64,000 bases of DNA from positions 588,779 to 652,778 of the forward strand of contig NZ_JAJBZM010000002.1 of NCBI RefSeq assembly GCF_020567375.1, in the 5' to 3' direction. Source of the DNA: Janibacter melonis. GTDB lineage: Bacteria; Actinomycetota; Actinomycetes; Actinomycetales; Dermatophilaceae. Position 1 is the first letter of the stretch, and the number at the start of each line of letters is the position of its first letter. Positions 45,461-54,335 of the stretch are shown in pieces. The notes under the pieces were generated by a model. It was not told where the DNA came from. It ran no database searches and was given only the letters and a program-made list of their open reading frames with translations. Both the position numbers and the translations under genes were made by a program.

Positions 45461-45939
45461 AACTCACCCTCCCGTTCCGTGGTGAGGAACTCTCCTCCGT
45501 AGAGCCGTTGCTCCGCAAGGCCTAGATGCAGGAGCCGAAGTGAAGGGGATTGCCGAATCGCCGACTCGTGCCGGGCGTAGCTGGATAAACTCACCGTAAG
45601 CAAAAGTGGCCTCTAGTCGCGGGGTGTGTCGGCTGAAGCTACCGGTCGCGGGGGAGATAAGCAGGCCTCACTCGATTAACCTGACATAAGATAGATCATC
45701 GGCATTATCATAGACGTGACTAGATTGACTTCTGGCATCCGTAACGCGTGACAGTGCGTTCTTGTCCCCGCCGCGGGGCATGCGCGTCGTCCGCACGTCC
45801 GGGCTGCGGCTATCCACTGCCGGATCGGATCTCGTTGCGCAAGCAGTCGGCGACCTGGGCACAGAGATGCCGGCCCGCTCTGACGGGTGCCGTAGCTGGG
45901 GACGAATGCGACGGATCCTGAGCCTGGCGATGACCGCGT
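45461..45939. other. 479-base gene-free stretch
   Basis: No gene is convincing. The middle (45671-45735) is strikingly AT-rich for this genome and contains the dif-like site. The rest is unremarkable. Confidence 0.6.
45679..45706 (-). other. dif-like XerC/XerD site candidate
   Basis: Read on the minus strand, the 28 bases have GCCGAT near the left, a central ATCTATC, and TTATGTCAGGT on the right. Compared with the actinobacterial dif consensus as I remember it (about RCCGATAAT-N3-CATTATGTCAAGT), most positions agree, the XerD-type half TTATGTCA best. It could be a pdif-like site or chance in an AT-rich patch. Confidence 0.4.
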
Positions 45940-46557
45940 CTACGTGATCTTGAGGTCGGTGATGCAGGTGGGGTCATCGTCCTCGGTGGTGGAGACTTCC
46001 CAGGTGCCCACCTCTCCGTTTTGCTCGATCGTCAGCGTTGCCTTGATCCCGCGCGGCACCCACAGGCCGATGAAGCCGTTGTCGTAGGTCCGACGTGTCT
46101 CATCGATGAGGGTTTCACCGCTGCCACCGGTCAGGGTGATGTGTACGTTCGCGTTGCGCAGCTCCCCTACGCAGGTGGTCAGGCTGTGGAAGTGGCACTC
46201 GTGTGTCGTGTGGCGGTAGGGCGCGATCGAGATGTACACCTCGTCCTCGGGCATGGGTAGCTGAACTTGTTGCCCTTGGCCACCGGTGATGCTCACCGTT
46301 CTCGGGTGCACCGATGCGACGAGGCCGGCGGGACGTTCAGCAATGGGCATGGTGTCAAGACGCTCGATGGCCTCTGCGGTGCTCAGACCGGTCAGGTCGT
46401 GCTCGGACAGCAGGTCGGCGGCCGCCGGTGAGGTGGTGGCCGAGGAAGGCGCGGGCGCGCCCGGCGACGGTGCGGACGTGCAGCCTGTCAGGATCAGGGC
46501 ACCGACAGCAGCGGCAGCGAGCTGGCGAGGTCGGATGGGTGCTTGAACGGTGTACAT
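45940..46557 (-). CDS. cueP: CueP-family copper-binding lipoprotein
   Basis: 205 residues: lipobox LTGC near residue 26; then LLSEHDLTGLSTAEAIERLD, SVHPRTVSITG, THECHFHSLTTCVGEL with the Cys/His copper ligands, and DNGFIGLWVPRG. This matches CueP, an exported copper-binding protein known from Salmonella and widespread in actinobacteria. It is third in a minus-strand copper operon after DUF305 and the copper ATPase. GGAGAG precedes the ATG. Confidence 0.87.
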   Translation of the reverse strand: MYTVQAPIRPRQLAAAAVGALILTGCTSAPSPGAPAPSSATTSPAAADLLSEHDLTGLSTAEAIERLDTMPIAERPAGLVASVHPRTVSITGGQGQQVQLPMPEDEVYISIAPYRHTTHECHFHSLTTCVGELRNANVHITLTGGSGETLIDETRRTYDNGFIGLWVPRGIKATLTIEQNGEVGTWEVSTTEDDDPTCITDLKIT

Positions 46558-46687
46558 CGGCGCTCTCCGTCAGGGTCTTGGGGAGTCATCAGCTTTGCTC
46601 CGATGACGTCCGGTCGGGTCATCCACGTCTGGGAGGGCAGATCGGGTGAGTGATCTGCTCAGTGCCGTGGCTCGTTCGGCGTCCGTG

Positions 46688-49036
46688 CTAGTCGATGGTG
46701 CGGGCGCGCAGGCGTAGTGCGTTGGCGATGACGCTGACGCTGGACAGGGCCATGGCGGCGGCGGCGAGGATGGGAGAGAGGAGCAGCCCGAGCACGGGGT
46801 AGAGCACGCCGGCGGCGATGGGGATGCCTGCGGCGTTGTAGATGAAGGCGAACACGAGGTTCTGGCGGATGTTGCTCATCGTCATCTCGGAGAGGTGACG
46901 TGCCTTGGTGATCCCGGTGAGGTCGCCGCGAAGCAGCGTGATCCCCGCGCTCTCCATGGCCACGTCGGTGCCCGATCCCATGGCGATGCCGACGTCCGCA
47001 GCGGCCAGGGCGGGTGCGTCGTTGATGCCGTCCCCGGCCATGGCGACCACTCGGCCTGCTTCGCGCAGGTTCTTCACGACGTCGCTCTTGTGGTCGGGCA
47101 GGACCTCGGCCTCGACGCGCTCGATGCCCAGGGATCGCGCGACCGCGTTCGCGGTGACCTGGTTGTCGCCGGTGAGCATGACGACGTCGATGCCTTCGGC
47201 GCGCAACGCTTCTAGGGCGGCCGGGGTGCTCTCCTTGACCGGGTCGGCGATGGCGAACAGGGCGGCAAGCTGGGTGTCGATACCCATGTAGATCACGGTC
47301 GCCCCGTCAGCGCGCAGCTGGTCTGCGCGTTCGCGCCACACAGCGGTGTCAATGTGGTGGGAGGCCAGGAAGTCGGCGTTGCCGAGCGTGACGTGTCGTT
47401 GCTCGACGAGGCCCGTGACACCTCGCCCGACCGGGGAGTCAAAGTCAGCTACCTCGTGCAGGGTCAGGTGCTTGGCGGTTGCGGCTTCGACGATGGCCTG
47501 GGCTAGGGGGTGCTCCGATGCCCGTTCGACGGTGGCGGCGGTGCGCAGCAGGTCGTCGGGGTCACCGCCGCTGATTGGCTCGATGTGGGTGACGGTGGGG
47601 CGGCCCTCGGTCAGGGTGCCGGTCTTGTCGACCACGAGGGTGTCGATCTTCTCCATGCGTTCGAGCGCTTCGGCGTTCTTGATCAGCACCCCCAGCCTGG
47701 CTCCGCGCCCGACTCCGACCATGATCGACATGGGTGTGGCCAGGCCCAGGGCGCAGGGGCAGGCGATGATCAGGACCGCGACGGAGACGATGAGGGCGTG
47801 GGCCAGCTTGGGGTCGGGCCCGGCGAGGGCCCACGCGGCGAAGGCGATGACGGCGATCGCGATGACGACGGGGACGAAGACGGCCGAGACCTTGTCCGCG
47901 GTGCGCTGGATCGGGGCGCGGGAGCGTTGGGCGTCGGCGACCATGGTCACGATCCTGGCCAGCATCGTCTCGGTGCCGACCCGTTCGGCGCGCATGACCA
48001 GGCCGCCGCTGCCGTTGATGGTTCCGCCGATGAGCGTGTCGCCGCCGCTCTTGGTCACGGGCATCGACTCGCCGGTGACCAGCGACTCATCAACGGAGGA
48101 GCGGCCGTCGGTGACGGTGCCGTCGACCGGTATCGCCTCCCCGGGGCGGACCCGCAGCAGGTCTGCGACCTGCACCTGCTCTAGGGGGATCTCCTCGTCG
48201 ACGCCGTCGGTGATGCGTCGGGCGGTCTTGGGGCTGAGGTTCAGCAGGGCTTTGATCGCACCGGAGGTCTGCTCGCGTGCTCGCAGCTCGAGGACCTGGC
48301 CGAGCAGGACCAAGGTGGTGATGACAGCGGCTGCCTCGAAGTAGACGTCGACGGTGCCGTCGTCGTTGCGGAAGGAGTCGGGGAAGATCCCGGGCGTGGT
48401 CGTGGCCACGAGGCTGAACAGCCAGGCGACCCCGGTGCCCATCGCGATGAGGGTGAACATGTTGAGGTTGCGGCTTCGCAGCGAGGCCCATCCGCGCACG
48501 AAGAAGGGCCCCCCCGCCCACAGCACGACCGGCGTGGCCAGCACCAGCTGCAGCCACACCGAGACCCGCGCCGGGACGGCCTCGTGGATCCATGGCACCA
48601 GGTGCCTGCCCATCTCCAGGACGGTGATGGGCAGGCTGAGCACAACCGCGGCCCAGAAGCGCCGGGTCATGTCCGACAGCTCCCGGCTCGGGCCGCTGTC
48701 GGCTGAGATGGTCACCGGTTCCAGGGCCATCCCGCAGATCGGGCATGCCCCAGGACCGGCCTGGCGAACCTCGGGGTGCATCGGGCAGGTCCACTCGCTG
48801 GCCGAGACCGGTGCTGCCAGGTCGGGCGCTGCCGAAGAGCGGTCCACCGCTCCCACCTCGAAGCCCTGCGGGTCTGCCAGGAAGCGCTCCTTGCAGCTCG
48901 CGGAGCAGAAGAAGTACTCCTGCCCGTCGTGCTCCGTGCGCAGGGCCGTGTCCTGCCTGACCTGCATGCCGCACACCGGGTCCGTGGCAAGCGGGGTCGA
49001 GTCAGCGAGGTCAGGTCGGTCGTTCTCAGTGCTCAC
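46688..49036 (-). CDS. copA: Copper-translocating P1B-type ATPase
   Basis: 782 residues. The N-terminus has a YHS-type metal domain ([24 protein letters not shown]) and a heavy-metal-binding domain ([20 protein letters not shown]) instead of a classical HMA domain. Then P1B helices, [10 protein letters not shown] in the transport site, phosphorylation motif [20 protein letters not shown] and [16 protein letters not shown]. It exports Cu(I), driven by ATP. GTG 49036 follows GGAGG. It is flanked by cueP and DUF305 and divergent from a two-component system. Confidence 0.93.
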   Translation of the reverse strand: MSTENDRPDLADSTPLATDPVCGMQVRQDTALRTEHDGQEYFFCSASCKERFLADPQGFEVGAVDRSSAAPDLAAPVSASEWTCPMHPEVRQAGPGACPICGMALEPVTISADSGPSRELSDMTRRFWAAVVLSLPITVLEMGRHLVPWIHEAVPARVSVWLQLVLATPVVLWAGGPFFVRGWASLRSRNLNMFTLIAMGTGVAWLFSLVATTTPGIFPDSFRNDDGTVDVYFEAAAVITTLVLLGQVLELRAREQTSGAIKALLNLSPKTARRITDGVDEEIPLEQVQVADLLRVRPGEAIPVDGTVTDGRSSVDESLVTGESMPVTKSGGDTLIGGTINGSGGLVMRAERVGTETMLARIVTMVADAQRSRAPIQRTADKVSAVFVPVVIAIAVIAFAAWALAGPDPKLAHALIVSVAVLIIACPCALGLATPMSIMVGVGRGARLGVLIKNAEALERMEKIDTLVVDKTGTLTEGRPTVTHIEPISGGDPDDLLRTAATVERASEHPLAQAIVEAATAKHLTLHEVADFDSPVGRGVTGLVEQRHVTLGNADFLASHHIDTAVWRERADQLRADGATVIYMGIDTQLAALFAIADPVKESTPAALEALRAEGIDVVMLTGDNQVTANAVARSLGIERVEAEVLPDHKSDVVKNLREAGRVVAMAGDGINDAPALAAADVGIAMGSGTDVAMESAGITLLRGDLTGITKARHLSEMTMSNIRQNLVFAFIYNAAGIPIAAGVLYPVLGLLLSPILAAAAMALSSVSVIANALRLRARTID

Positions 49037-49101
49037 GAAGACCTCCGATGTCGCACGCGAGGGTGGTGGGGAAGGCAGAGCGGCAGATCAGGGCTGCCCG
49101 C

Positions 49102-49716
49102 TCAGAGCAGATCCTTCATCGTGGTGATCTCGCTGTTCTGGGCCGTGATGATGTCCGCAGCCATGGTCTTGACCTCGCTGTTGGAGGTCGTGGACTGCAC
49201 GTCCTTGGCCATCTTCACCGCGCCCTGATGGTGCTTGATCATCATCGTCAGCCACATCTGGTCGAACTCTTCGCCCGAGGTGGACTCGAGATCGGTCATC
49301 TCGGACTCGCTCATCATCCCGTCGCCGTGGTCCATACCGCCGTGCCCCATGCCCTCGCTGGCCGGCTCGGCCCCCCACTGCTCCAACCATCCCTGCATGG
49401 TCTTGATCTCCGGGCCTTGAGCGGCCTTGATGTCCTTGGCCAAGGCCTGCACCTTCGCCGACGCGCCCGAGCTGTCGTCCAGGGCAAGGTCAGCCATCTC
49501 GACCGCCTGCTGGTGGTGAGGGATCATCATCTGCGCGAACATCACGTCGCCCTCCTGCCCCGAGGACGCAGACCTACTGGTGCTCGAGGACATCGACTCC
49601 GAGCCATGGTTCATGCCCGGCATCGACCCGTCGGAGTTGCTGGAACAAGCGGAAAGAGCGACCGCGGCCAGGGCGCTCACGCCCACGACAGCGGCACGGC
49701 GGGTGGTCAGGTGCAT
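49102..49716 (-). CDS. DUF305 lipoprotein (copper-associated)
   Basis: 204 residues: lipobox LSAC near residue 24, Met/His/Ser-rich linker (MPGMNHGSESM), then a DUF305 ferritin-like four-helix domain with two MMIxHHQ motifs (MFAQMMIPHHQQAVEMA, WLTMMIKHHQGAVKMA) and a Met/His loop (GMGHGGMDHGDGMM). Such proteins usually accompany copper resistance genes and probably bind copper outside the cell. GGAGCAGACG precedes the ATG. Confidence 0.9.
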   Translation of the reverse strand: MHLTTRRAAVVGVSALAAVALSACSSNSDGSMPGMNHGSESMSSSTSRSASSGQEGDVMFAQMMIPHHQQAVEMADLALDDSSGASAKVQALAKDIKAAQGPEIKTMQGWLEQWGAEPASEGMGHGGMDHGDGMMSESEMTDLESTSGEEFDQMWLTMMIKHHQGAVKMAKDVQSTTSNSEVKTMAADIITAQNSEITTMKDLL

Positions 49717-49973
49717 CGTCTGCTCCTTCGATCAGCGCGAGGTCCGCGCGAATTGCGGTCCCTCGACGATGCGTCACCAAGGTGTTCACCATCTTGTGGT
49801 CGTGTTGAGATTTCCTCAAGACCGGGCGACATCTCGCTACAGCTTCAGCTCTTCGAGGTCCCGGCAGGCGAGGGCGCCAGACATGCACCGACCCGGGTTG
49901 AGGTTTGACGAAGATCTCCACCAACAGCGCTTAAGGCTCTGCCCACGCGGCCGCGCTGGATCACACTGACGGC

Positions 49974-50693
49974 GTGAACGACCAGCTCAGCACCGACACC
50001 CCGCGCCGGGTCCTCGTCGTCGAGGACGAACGCACCCTGGCGGGGATGGTCGCGGCCTACCTGTCTCAGGCTGGGTTCACCGCCGAGCTCGCCCACCGCG
50101 GCGACGACGCCGTCGCGGCTGTGCGAGCCGACCCACCCGACGTCGTCGTGCTCGACCTCGGCCTGCCGGGGATGGACGGCATCGAGGTGTGCCGACAGAT
50201 CCGCACCTTCTCCGACTGCTACATCATCATCACCACCGCCCGCAAAGAGGAGGTCGACACCCTCATCGGGCTGTCCGTCGGCGCAGACGACTACCTGACC
50301 AAGCCCTTCGGCGTGCGCGAGCTCGTCGCCCGCGTCCAGACCTTGCTGCGCCGACCACGGGTCGACGACCAGCCCCGCGGTACTGCAAGGGGTGCCCGGG
50401 CTTTCGGGGCGCTGCTCATCGACCCGCTAGGCCACCAGGTACACCTCCACGGCCAGCCCGTGGCCCTGACCCCCACCGAACGCGACCTGCTGATCACCCT
50501 CGCCACCCGCCCGGCGATGGCCTTCAGCCGGCGCCAGCTCATCGACGAGGTGTGGGGCACCGGGTGGATCGGCGACGAGCACCTCGTCGACGTCCACATC
50601 GCCCATCTGCGTAAGAAGCTCGACGACGACCCCGACACCGCCCGCTACATCACCACCGTGCGCGGCGTCGGCTACCGAATGGGCAAGGGATGA
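49974..50693 (+). CDS. OmpR-family response regulator (copper module)
   Basis: 239 residues. Receiver domain with VVEDERT, phosphoacceptor D61 (VVLDLGLPGMDG) and TKPFG; C-terminal OmpR winged helix (LTPTERDLLITLATRP, VDVHIAHLRKKLDDD, TVRGVGYRM). Divergent from the copper operon and overlapping its histidine kinase by ATGA, it is the natural regulator of that operon (CopR/CusR-like by context). No operator was identified. Confidence 0.9.
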   Translation: MNDQLSTDTPRRVLVVEDERTLAGMVAAYLSQAGFTAELAHRGDDAVAAVRADPPDVVVLDLGLPGMDGIEVCRQIRTFSDCYIIITTARKEEVDTLIGLSVGADDYLTKPFGVRELVARVQTLLRRPRVDDQPRGTARGARAFGALLIDPLGHQVHLHGQPVALTPTERDLLITLATRPAMAFSRRQLIDEVWGTGWIGDEHLVDVHIAHLRKKLDDDPDTARYITTVRGVGYRMGKG

Positions 50694-51865
50694 ACCTCTT
50701 ACACAGCCGACCCGCCCGCCCGCACGGGCTAGCCACCCGCCTCCTGCTCGGCCAGAGCATCGTGCTCCTCGCCGGCGCCGTGACGGTCACCCTGGTCGCG
50801 ACCCTGCTCGGCCCACCGATCTTCCACCGCCACCTCCTCGAGGCCGGGCACAGCGAGAACTCCCCCGAGGTCTTCCACATCGAGATGGCCTACCGCGACG
50901 CATCGTTCCTGGCGCTCGGACTCGGACTGCTCATCTCCGTGACCGCCGCAGCCGCCGTCACCTGGTTCTTCACCCGCCGCCTACGGCGACCGCTGGCAGA
51001 CCTCACCCACGCAGCCCGCGAGCTCTCCCGCGGCCACTACGCCACCCGCGTGCCAGACATCGACTCCGGCACCGAGCTGGAGACCCTGGCAGCCGCGTTC
51101 AACCACATGGCCGCCCAGCTCGAAGGCATCGAAGACACCCGCCGACGCATGCTCGCCGACCTCGCCCACGAGTTGCGGACCCCCATCACCACCCTGGCTG
51201 CGTACCACGACGGGCTCCACGACGGGATCACCCACCTCGGCCCGCACTCCCAGATCGCCCTGGCCGAGCAGACGGACCGCCTTGCCCGCCTCGCCGAGGA
51301 CATCGACGAGGTCTCCACCGCCGAAGAAGGACGCCTGAGCCTGGCAATAGACCACATGCCTGTCACCGACGTGCTGTGGAACGCGGCCGAAGGCATACGA
51401 GAGCGCTACCGCGACAAAGGTGTCAACCTTGTGGTCCAACCCGACGGCGCCGCCGGCCTCAATGTCATGGCCGACCAACAGCGCATCGGGCAAGTCATGA
51501 CCAACCTGCTGACCAACGCGCTTCGACACACCCCCAGCGGCGGAACCGTCACCGTGTCCGCGGAGCGCCACGGCGACGAGGTCGACATCACCGTCAAGGA
51601 CAACGGGGACGGCATCAGCTCCCAGCACCTGCCCCACCTCTTCGAGAGGTTCTACCGCGCCGACACAGCCCGTACCCGCTGGCAATCCGGCTCTGGCATC
51701 GGCCTGACCATCAGCAAGGCCATCATCGATGCCCACCACGGCACCATCCGCGCCGAAACCCCGGGACCAGGCCACGGCGCCATCTTCACCATCACCCTCC
51801 CCCTCGGACTGCCCTTCGCGGTAACCCCTCCCCTCGACAGACGGCAACACCCCGCCGAGCACTAA
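50690..51865 (+). CDS. Sensor histidine kinase (copper module)
   Basis: 391 residues. Two membrane segments flank a short sensor loop (about residues 45-70); HAMP domain (RRLRRPLADLTHAARELSRG); phosphoacceptor in LADLAHELRTPITTL; N-box QVMTNLLTNALRHTP; G boxes DNGDGIS and GSGIGLTISKAIID. The very short sensor region resembles metal-sensing kinases. Coupled to the response regulator upstream. Confidence 0.9.
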   Translation: MNLLHSRPARPHGLATRLLLGQSIVLLAGAVTVTLVATLLGPPIFHRHLLEAGHSENSPEVFHIEMAYRDASFLALGLGLLISVTAAAAVTWFFTRRLRRPLADLTHAARELSRGHYATRVPDIDSGTELETLAAAFNHMAAQLEGIEDTRRRMLADLAHELRTPITTLAAYHDGLHDGITHLGPHSQIALAEQTDRLARLAEDIDEVSTAEEGRLSLAIDHMPVTDVLWNAAEGIRERYRDKGVNLVVQPDGAAGLNVMADQQRIGQVMTNLLTNALRHTPSGGTVTVSAERHGDEVDITVKDNGDGISSQHLPHLFERFYRADTARTRWQSGSGIGLTISKAIIDAHHGTIRAETPGPGHGAIFTITLPLGLPFAVTPPLDRRQHPAEH

Positions 51866-51973
51866 ACCGCTTGAAACCTAGAACCCACCGAAGGGCCCCA
51901 GGTCAACCCTCGAGTTCATCGTTGGTTCGGCATCTGCCTGGCTTCGCTGCTGGACAACGATCGCTTACGAGAC

Positions 51974-52000
51974 GTGCGGTAACGATGGTCGACTGCGACT
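51974..52000 (+). repeat. Dispersed GACGATCGTC element, copy 9
   Basis: GTGCGGTAACGATGGTCGAC then TGCGAC. Its right end runs directly into a hexamer tandem repeat. It separates the copper module from the recombinase fragment. Confidence 0.8.
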
Positions 52001-52026
52001 GCGACTGCGACTGCGACTGCGACTGC
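51991..52026 (+). repeat. (GACTGC)6 microsatellite
   Basis: Six perfect copies of GACTGC starting inside the right arm of dispersed element copy 9 (whose normal right arm contains one CTGCGAC or GTGCGAC). It looks like slippage or repeated recombination at the element. Confidence 0.95.
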
Positions 52027-52063
52027 GATTCAGGTCACCGGTTGTAGGGCCGACGGCTCCTGC

Positions 52064-52243
52064 GTGGCTGGCGAGACCCAGGGCGTTATCGCCTCAACCA
52101 CCGGGCTCTCCCGGGCATTCGTCGGGCGCGTCCTGCGCGCGGAGATCGCCTCGCCGGCGAGGTTCGACGCTGCTCCGGAGGTGGGCACGTTGCCGCTGTA
52201 CCGTCGCGACGTGCAGCCGGCCGCAGAGGGGACCGGTTCGTGA
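52064..52243 (+). pseudogene. C-terminal fragment of a second serine recombinase
   Basis: About 60 residues matching the end of the recombinase at 43377: AGETQGVIASTTGLSRA, FVGRVLRAEIASPARFDA, LPLYRRDVQPAAEGTGS, stop. The catalytic domain is absent. It starts about 40 bases after dispersed element copy 9 and, like the intact copy, is followed at once by another cassette gene. Differences from 43377 (around 20%) show it is not a recent duplicate. Confidence 0.85.
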
Positions 52244-52264
52244 GGGGAGGAGCAGGGGGTCGTC

Positions 52265-52474
52265 ATGGCCGACCGTGTGTTGAGCGACGTGTTCTGGGAC
52301 TTGCGAGATGACGCCTACGACCGACCTGAGCGATGGCAGGACGTCTCGCCGGTCGACGTTTTCCAGAGGCTCGCCGAGCTCGTCGACGAAGCAGAGCAGG
52401 GCCAGGTGCCGCACTCCGAGTGGGGTAGCGCCGTAGCCGCCAGGATGATCGCGTGGCGAGCAGGGCTGCGATGA
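52265..52474 (+). CDS. Small hypothetical protein
   Basis: 69 residues, ATG start with GGAGGAG about 20 bases upstream. Helical and acidic (VFWDLRDDAYDRPERWQDV, FQRLAELVDEAEQGQ, SAVAARMIAWRAG). No family recognised; an immunity-type size and position, between the recombinase fragment and the DUF4265 gene. Confidence 0.5.
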   Translation: MADRVLSDVFWDLRDDAYDRPERWQDVSPVDVFQRLAELVDEAEQGQVPHSEWGSAVAARMIAWRAGLR

Positions 52475-52527
52475 CCAACGAGATGGGCTCCCTTGCAGCC
52501 TGCACCGCCTAAGTGGTGGGGTACCCC

Positions 52528-52998
52528 ATGAACGTAGGCAAGTACGCCCTGCACGAGCATCCTGTCTGGCGAGATCGTTCAAACTACATAGTTCAAGCGC
52601 CTCTGAACATCGAAGACGATCTCGAAACAGAGCTCGAGTTCGAGCAGTTGTGGACTCGACAAATCGATGATTCTCACTTTGAGTTGTGTTGCATACCCTT
52701 CTTTCTCTATGACGTCGCGCTGGGTGACGTTCTTGAGGTGAGTGAAGAAGGAGTCGTCCGTAGAGTCAAGAGCACCTCCGGTCGTTACGTGTTCCGGGTA
52801 TGGCTTGGTGATGACGGATACCCTCGATCGAAAGTAGAAGCCGACTTGATTTCGCTGGGGTCGCTGACGGAGTGGGCTTCTAATGACCTGCTCGCGGTTG
52901 ATGCTCGGAATCTGAGTCATGCGCAGGAAGTCGCTGACTACTTGCAGATGCAGGCGAACTCTGGACGTCTCGAGTTCGAAACGGGGAAACAGACGTAG
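52528..52998 (+). CDS. DUF4265-type protein
   Basis: 156 residues from ATG 52528. LEFEQLWTRQIDDSHFELCC, IPFFLYDVALGDVLEVSEEG and VKSTSGRYVFRVWL follow the DUF4265 pattern; such proteins occur among immunity genes. The gene is clearly AT-richer than its neighbours, indicating separate acquisition. Confidence 0.6.
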   Translation: MNVGKYALHEHPVWRDRSNYIVQAPLNIEDDLETELEFEQLWTRQIDDSHFELCCIPFFLYDVALGDVLEVSEEGVVRRVKSTSGRYVFRVWLGDDGYPRSKVEADLISLGSLTEWASNDLLAVDARNLSHAQEVADYLQMQANSGRLEFETGKQT

Positions 52999-53094
52999 CC
53001 GAATTTCCTAGCCGGTGGGGCTCTCGCGATTCCCTGTGCGCACGGACGATGCGGGGGGGGATCAGGCACTACGTGTGTCCACGAGGGTGTTGCT

Positions 53095-53745
53095 CTAGCT
53101 GACGGCGCGCCTCGCGTGGAGATGAACCCATGCGTTGAACCTCTCCGCGGCCGGGCGTGCATCTGGGCGGGTGGTCGCCGTGAGTCGAGCGAGCAGCCGC
53201 TCGAGCTCGGGGGACGGGCCACAGTCCATCAGCAGCAGTGCATCAACCTTGTCGGCGAGGTGGTCGGACTGGCCCTCGCCGAGTTTGCCCAGCTCGCCTT
53301 GCCGCACCCGGCTCGCCAGCGTCTCGCGCGAGAACATCGACTCCAGCACCGGCCATCCCGAGCCGTTCATCAGGTCGACGACCTCACCGACCGCGCTTCG
53401 AGCTGACGCGTCGTCGACGACATCCCACCAGCGGTCCTCGCCGGCGGCAGCGTCGCGCGGACGCAGCGGCTCCCTGTACAGGCCGTGGTACTCGGGCATG
53501 CTGCGCGGCGCGCGACCGGTCTCTTCGACCATCCACCGCAGCCACGGTTCGGGGGCGAACGCGAGGTTGACCGTGAACTTCACGTGGTCGGCTGAGCTCC
53601 ACGCCGAGGACTGGACGTTGACGACCGCGCAGTCACCCGCCGAGAGCTTGCGCCAGTTCGGCGCCGAACCGCGGTACCCGTGCGCTCGTGCGGCCGGCCC
53701 GACGATGTCCCGCAGTGCGTCCTTGAGCGCATTTTGGGCCGTCAC
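53095..53745 (-). CDS. DUF4304-type immunity protein (copy 3)
   Basis: 216 residues from GTG 53745 (GGTGGCGAG upstream). NALKDALRDIVGPAARAHGY, RGSAPNWRKLSAGDCAVVNV and APEPWLRWMVEE match the other DUF4304 copies at 39903 and 41620. No cognate toxin adjoins. A longer frame to 53880 exists but overlaps dispersed element copy 10. Confidence 0.6.
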   Translation of the reverse strand: MTAQNALKDALRDIVGPAARAHGYRGSAPNWRKLSAGDCAVVNVQSSAWSSADHVKFTVNLAFAPEPWLRWMVEETGRAPRSMPEYHGLYREPLRPRDAAAGEDRWWDVVDDASARSAVGEVVDLMNGSGWPVLESMFSRETLASRVRQGELGKLGEGQSDHLADKVDALLLMDCGPSPELERLLARLTATTRPDARPAAERFNAWVHLHARRAVS

Positions 53746-53857
53746 CTCGCCACCCGGCGCGCGTGACAGGCGATCTGTGAGTGCTTGGCGTCGTTCTCCA
53801 CTGCTACTCCGTTCGGTACCGGCTGTGGCAGCCGTGTGATGTGACATCCCGCCTCGA

Positions 53858-53881
53858 GAGTTGACGGTCGTCGCCACCACG
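53858..53881 (-). repeat. Dispersed GACGATCGTC element, copy 10 (divergent)
   Basis: Minus-strand reading GTGGCGACGACCGTCAACTC. The core has CGACC instead of CGATC. Lies between the DUF4304 and DUF6188-type genes. Confidence 0.45.
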
Positions 53882-53895
53882 GCCGGAAGTGACGT

Positions 53896-54306
53896 TCAGA
53901 ACCAGAGCGCAAGGCCACCCCCGGGCATCGACACGACGAGCAACCCTTGGTCCGCTTCGCCTGGCCCGTTTGCCGTCCACGCCTCGTAGTCGTTGCCCGG
54001 GCCGACTTTGATGGTTGCGCCGCTCCCAAAGTCGAGGTGGAGCCCGCCGTCGTCCAGCGCGCTGGCTGAGGTCAAGGTCGTGCGAGCCACTGCTAGGACC
54101 GGGCCCAGCAGTGCCGGGTCACCCTCTGGGGTCAGGGTTTGCTCGACACCCCCTGGCAGCGTCAGTGCGAACGGTTCCTCGATCCGAAACGCGTATCCGT
54201 CGTTGGTCTCGACTGAGACGGCCCAGTCGATCTTGATCCACAGGCAGGAGTCCGTCGAGCAGATCACCCACCCGTCGTCGTCAGGCCGCCGCGTCATCGG
54301 CGCCAT
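53896..54306 (-). CDS. DUF6188-type protein
   Basis: 136 residues. WIKIDWAVSVETNDGYAFRI, EEPFALTLPGGVEQTLTPEG, and LHLDFGSGATIKVGPGNDYE then AWTANGPG match the DUF6188 pattern as I recall it, a small beta protein frequent beside toxin and immunity genes in actinobacteria. Probable immunity-type cargo. The start is ATG 54306 or the ATG nine bases on. Confidence 0.55.
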   Translation of the reverse strand: MAPMTRRPDDDGWVICSTDSCLWIKIDWAVSVETNDGYAFRIEEPFALTLPGGVEQTLTPEGDPALLGPVLAVARTTLTSASALDDGGLHLDFGSGATIKVGPGNDYEAWTANGPGEADQGLLVVSMPGGGLALWF

Positions 54307-54335
54307 GTCCTACCACCTGTCGTGCTCCTGCTCGG

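Noticed and set aside
53032-53055. A degenerate element copy (GTGCGCACGGACGATGCGG)
   Set aside because: It has the left-half flavour but no palindromic core; too weak to list.
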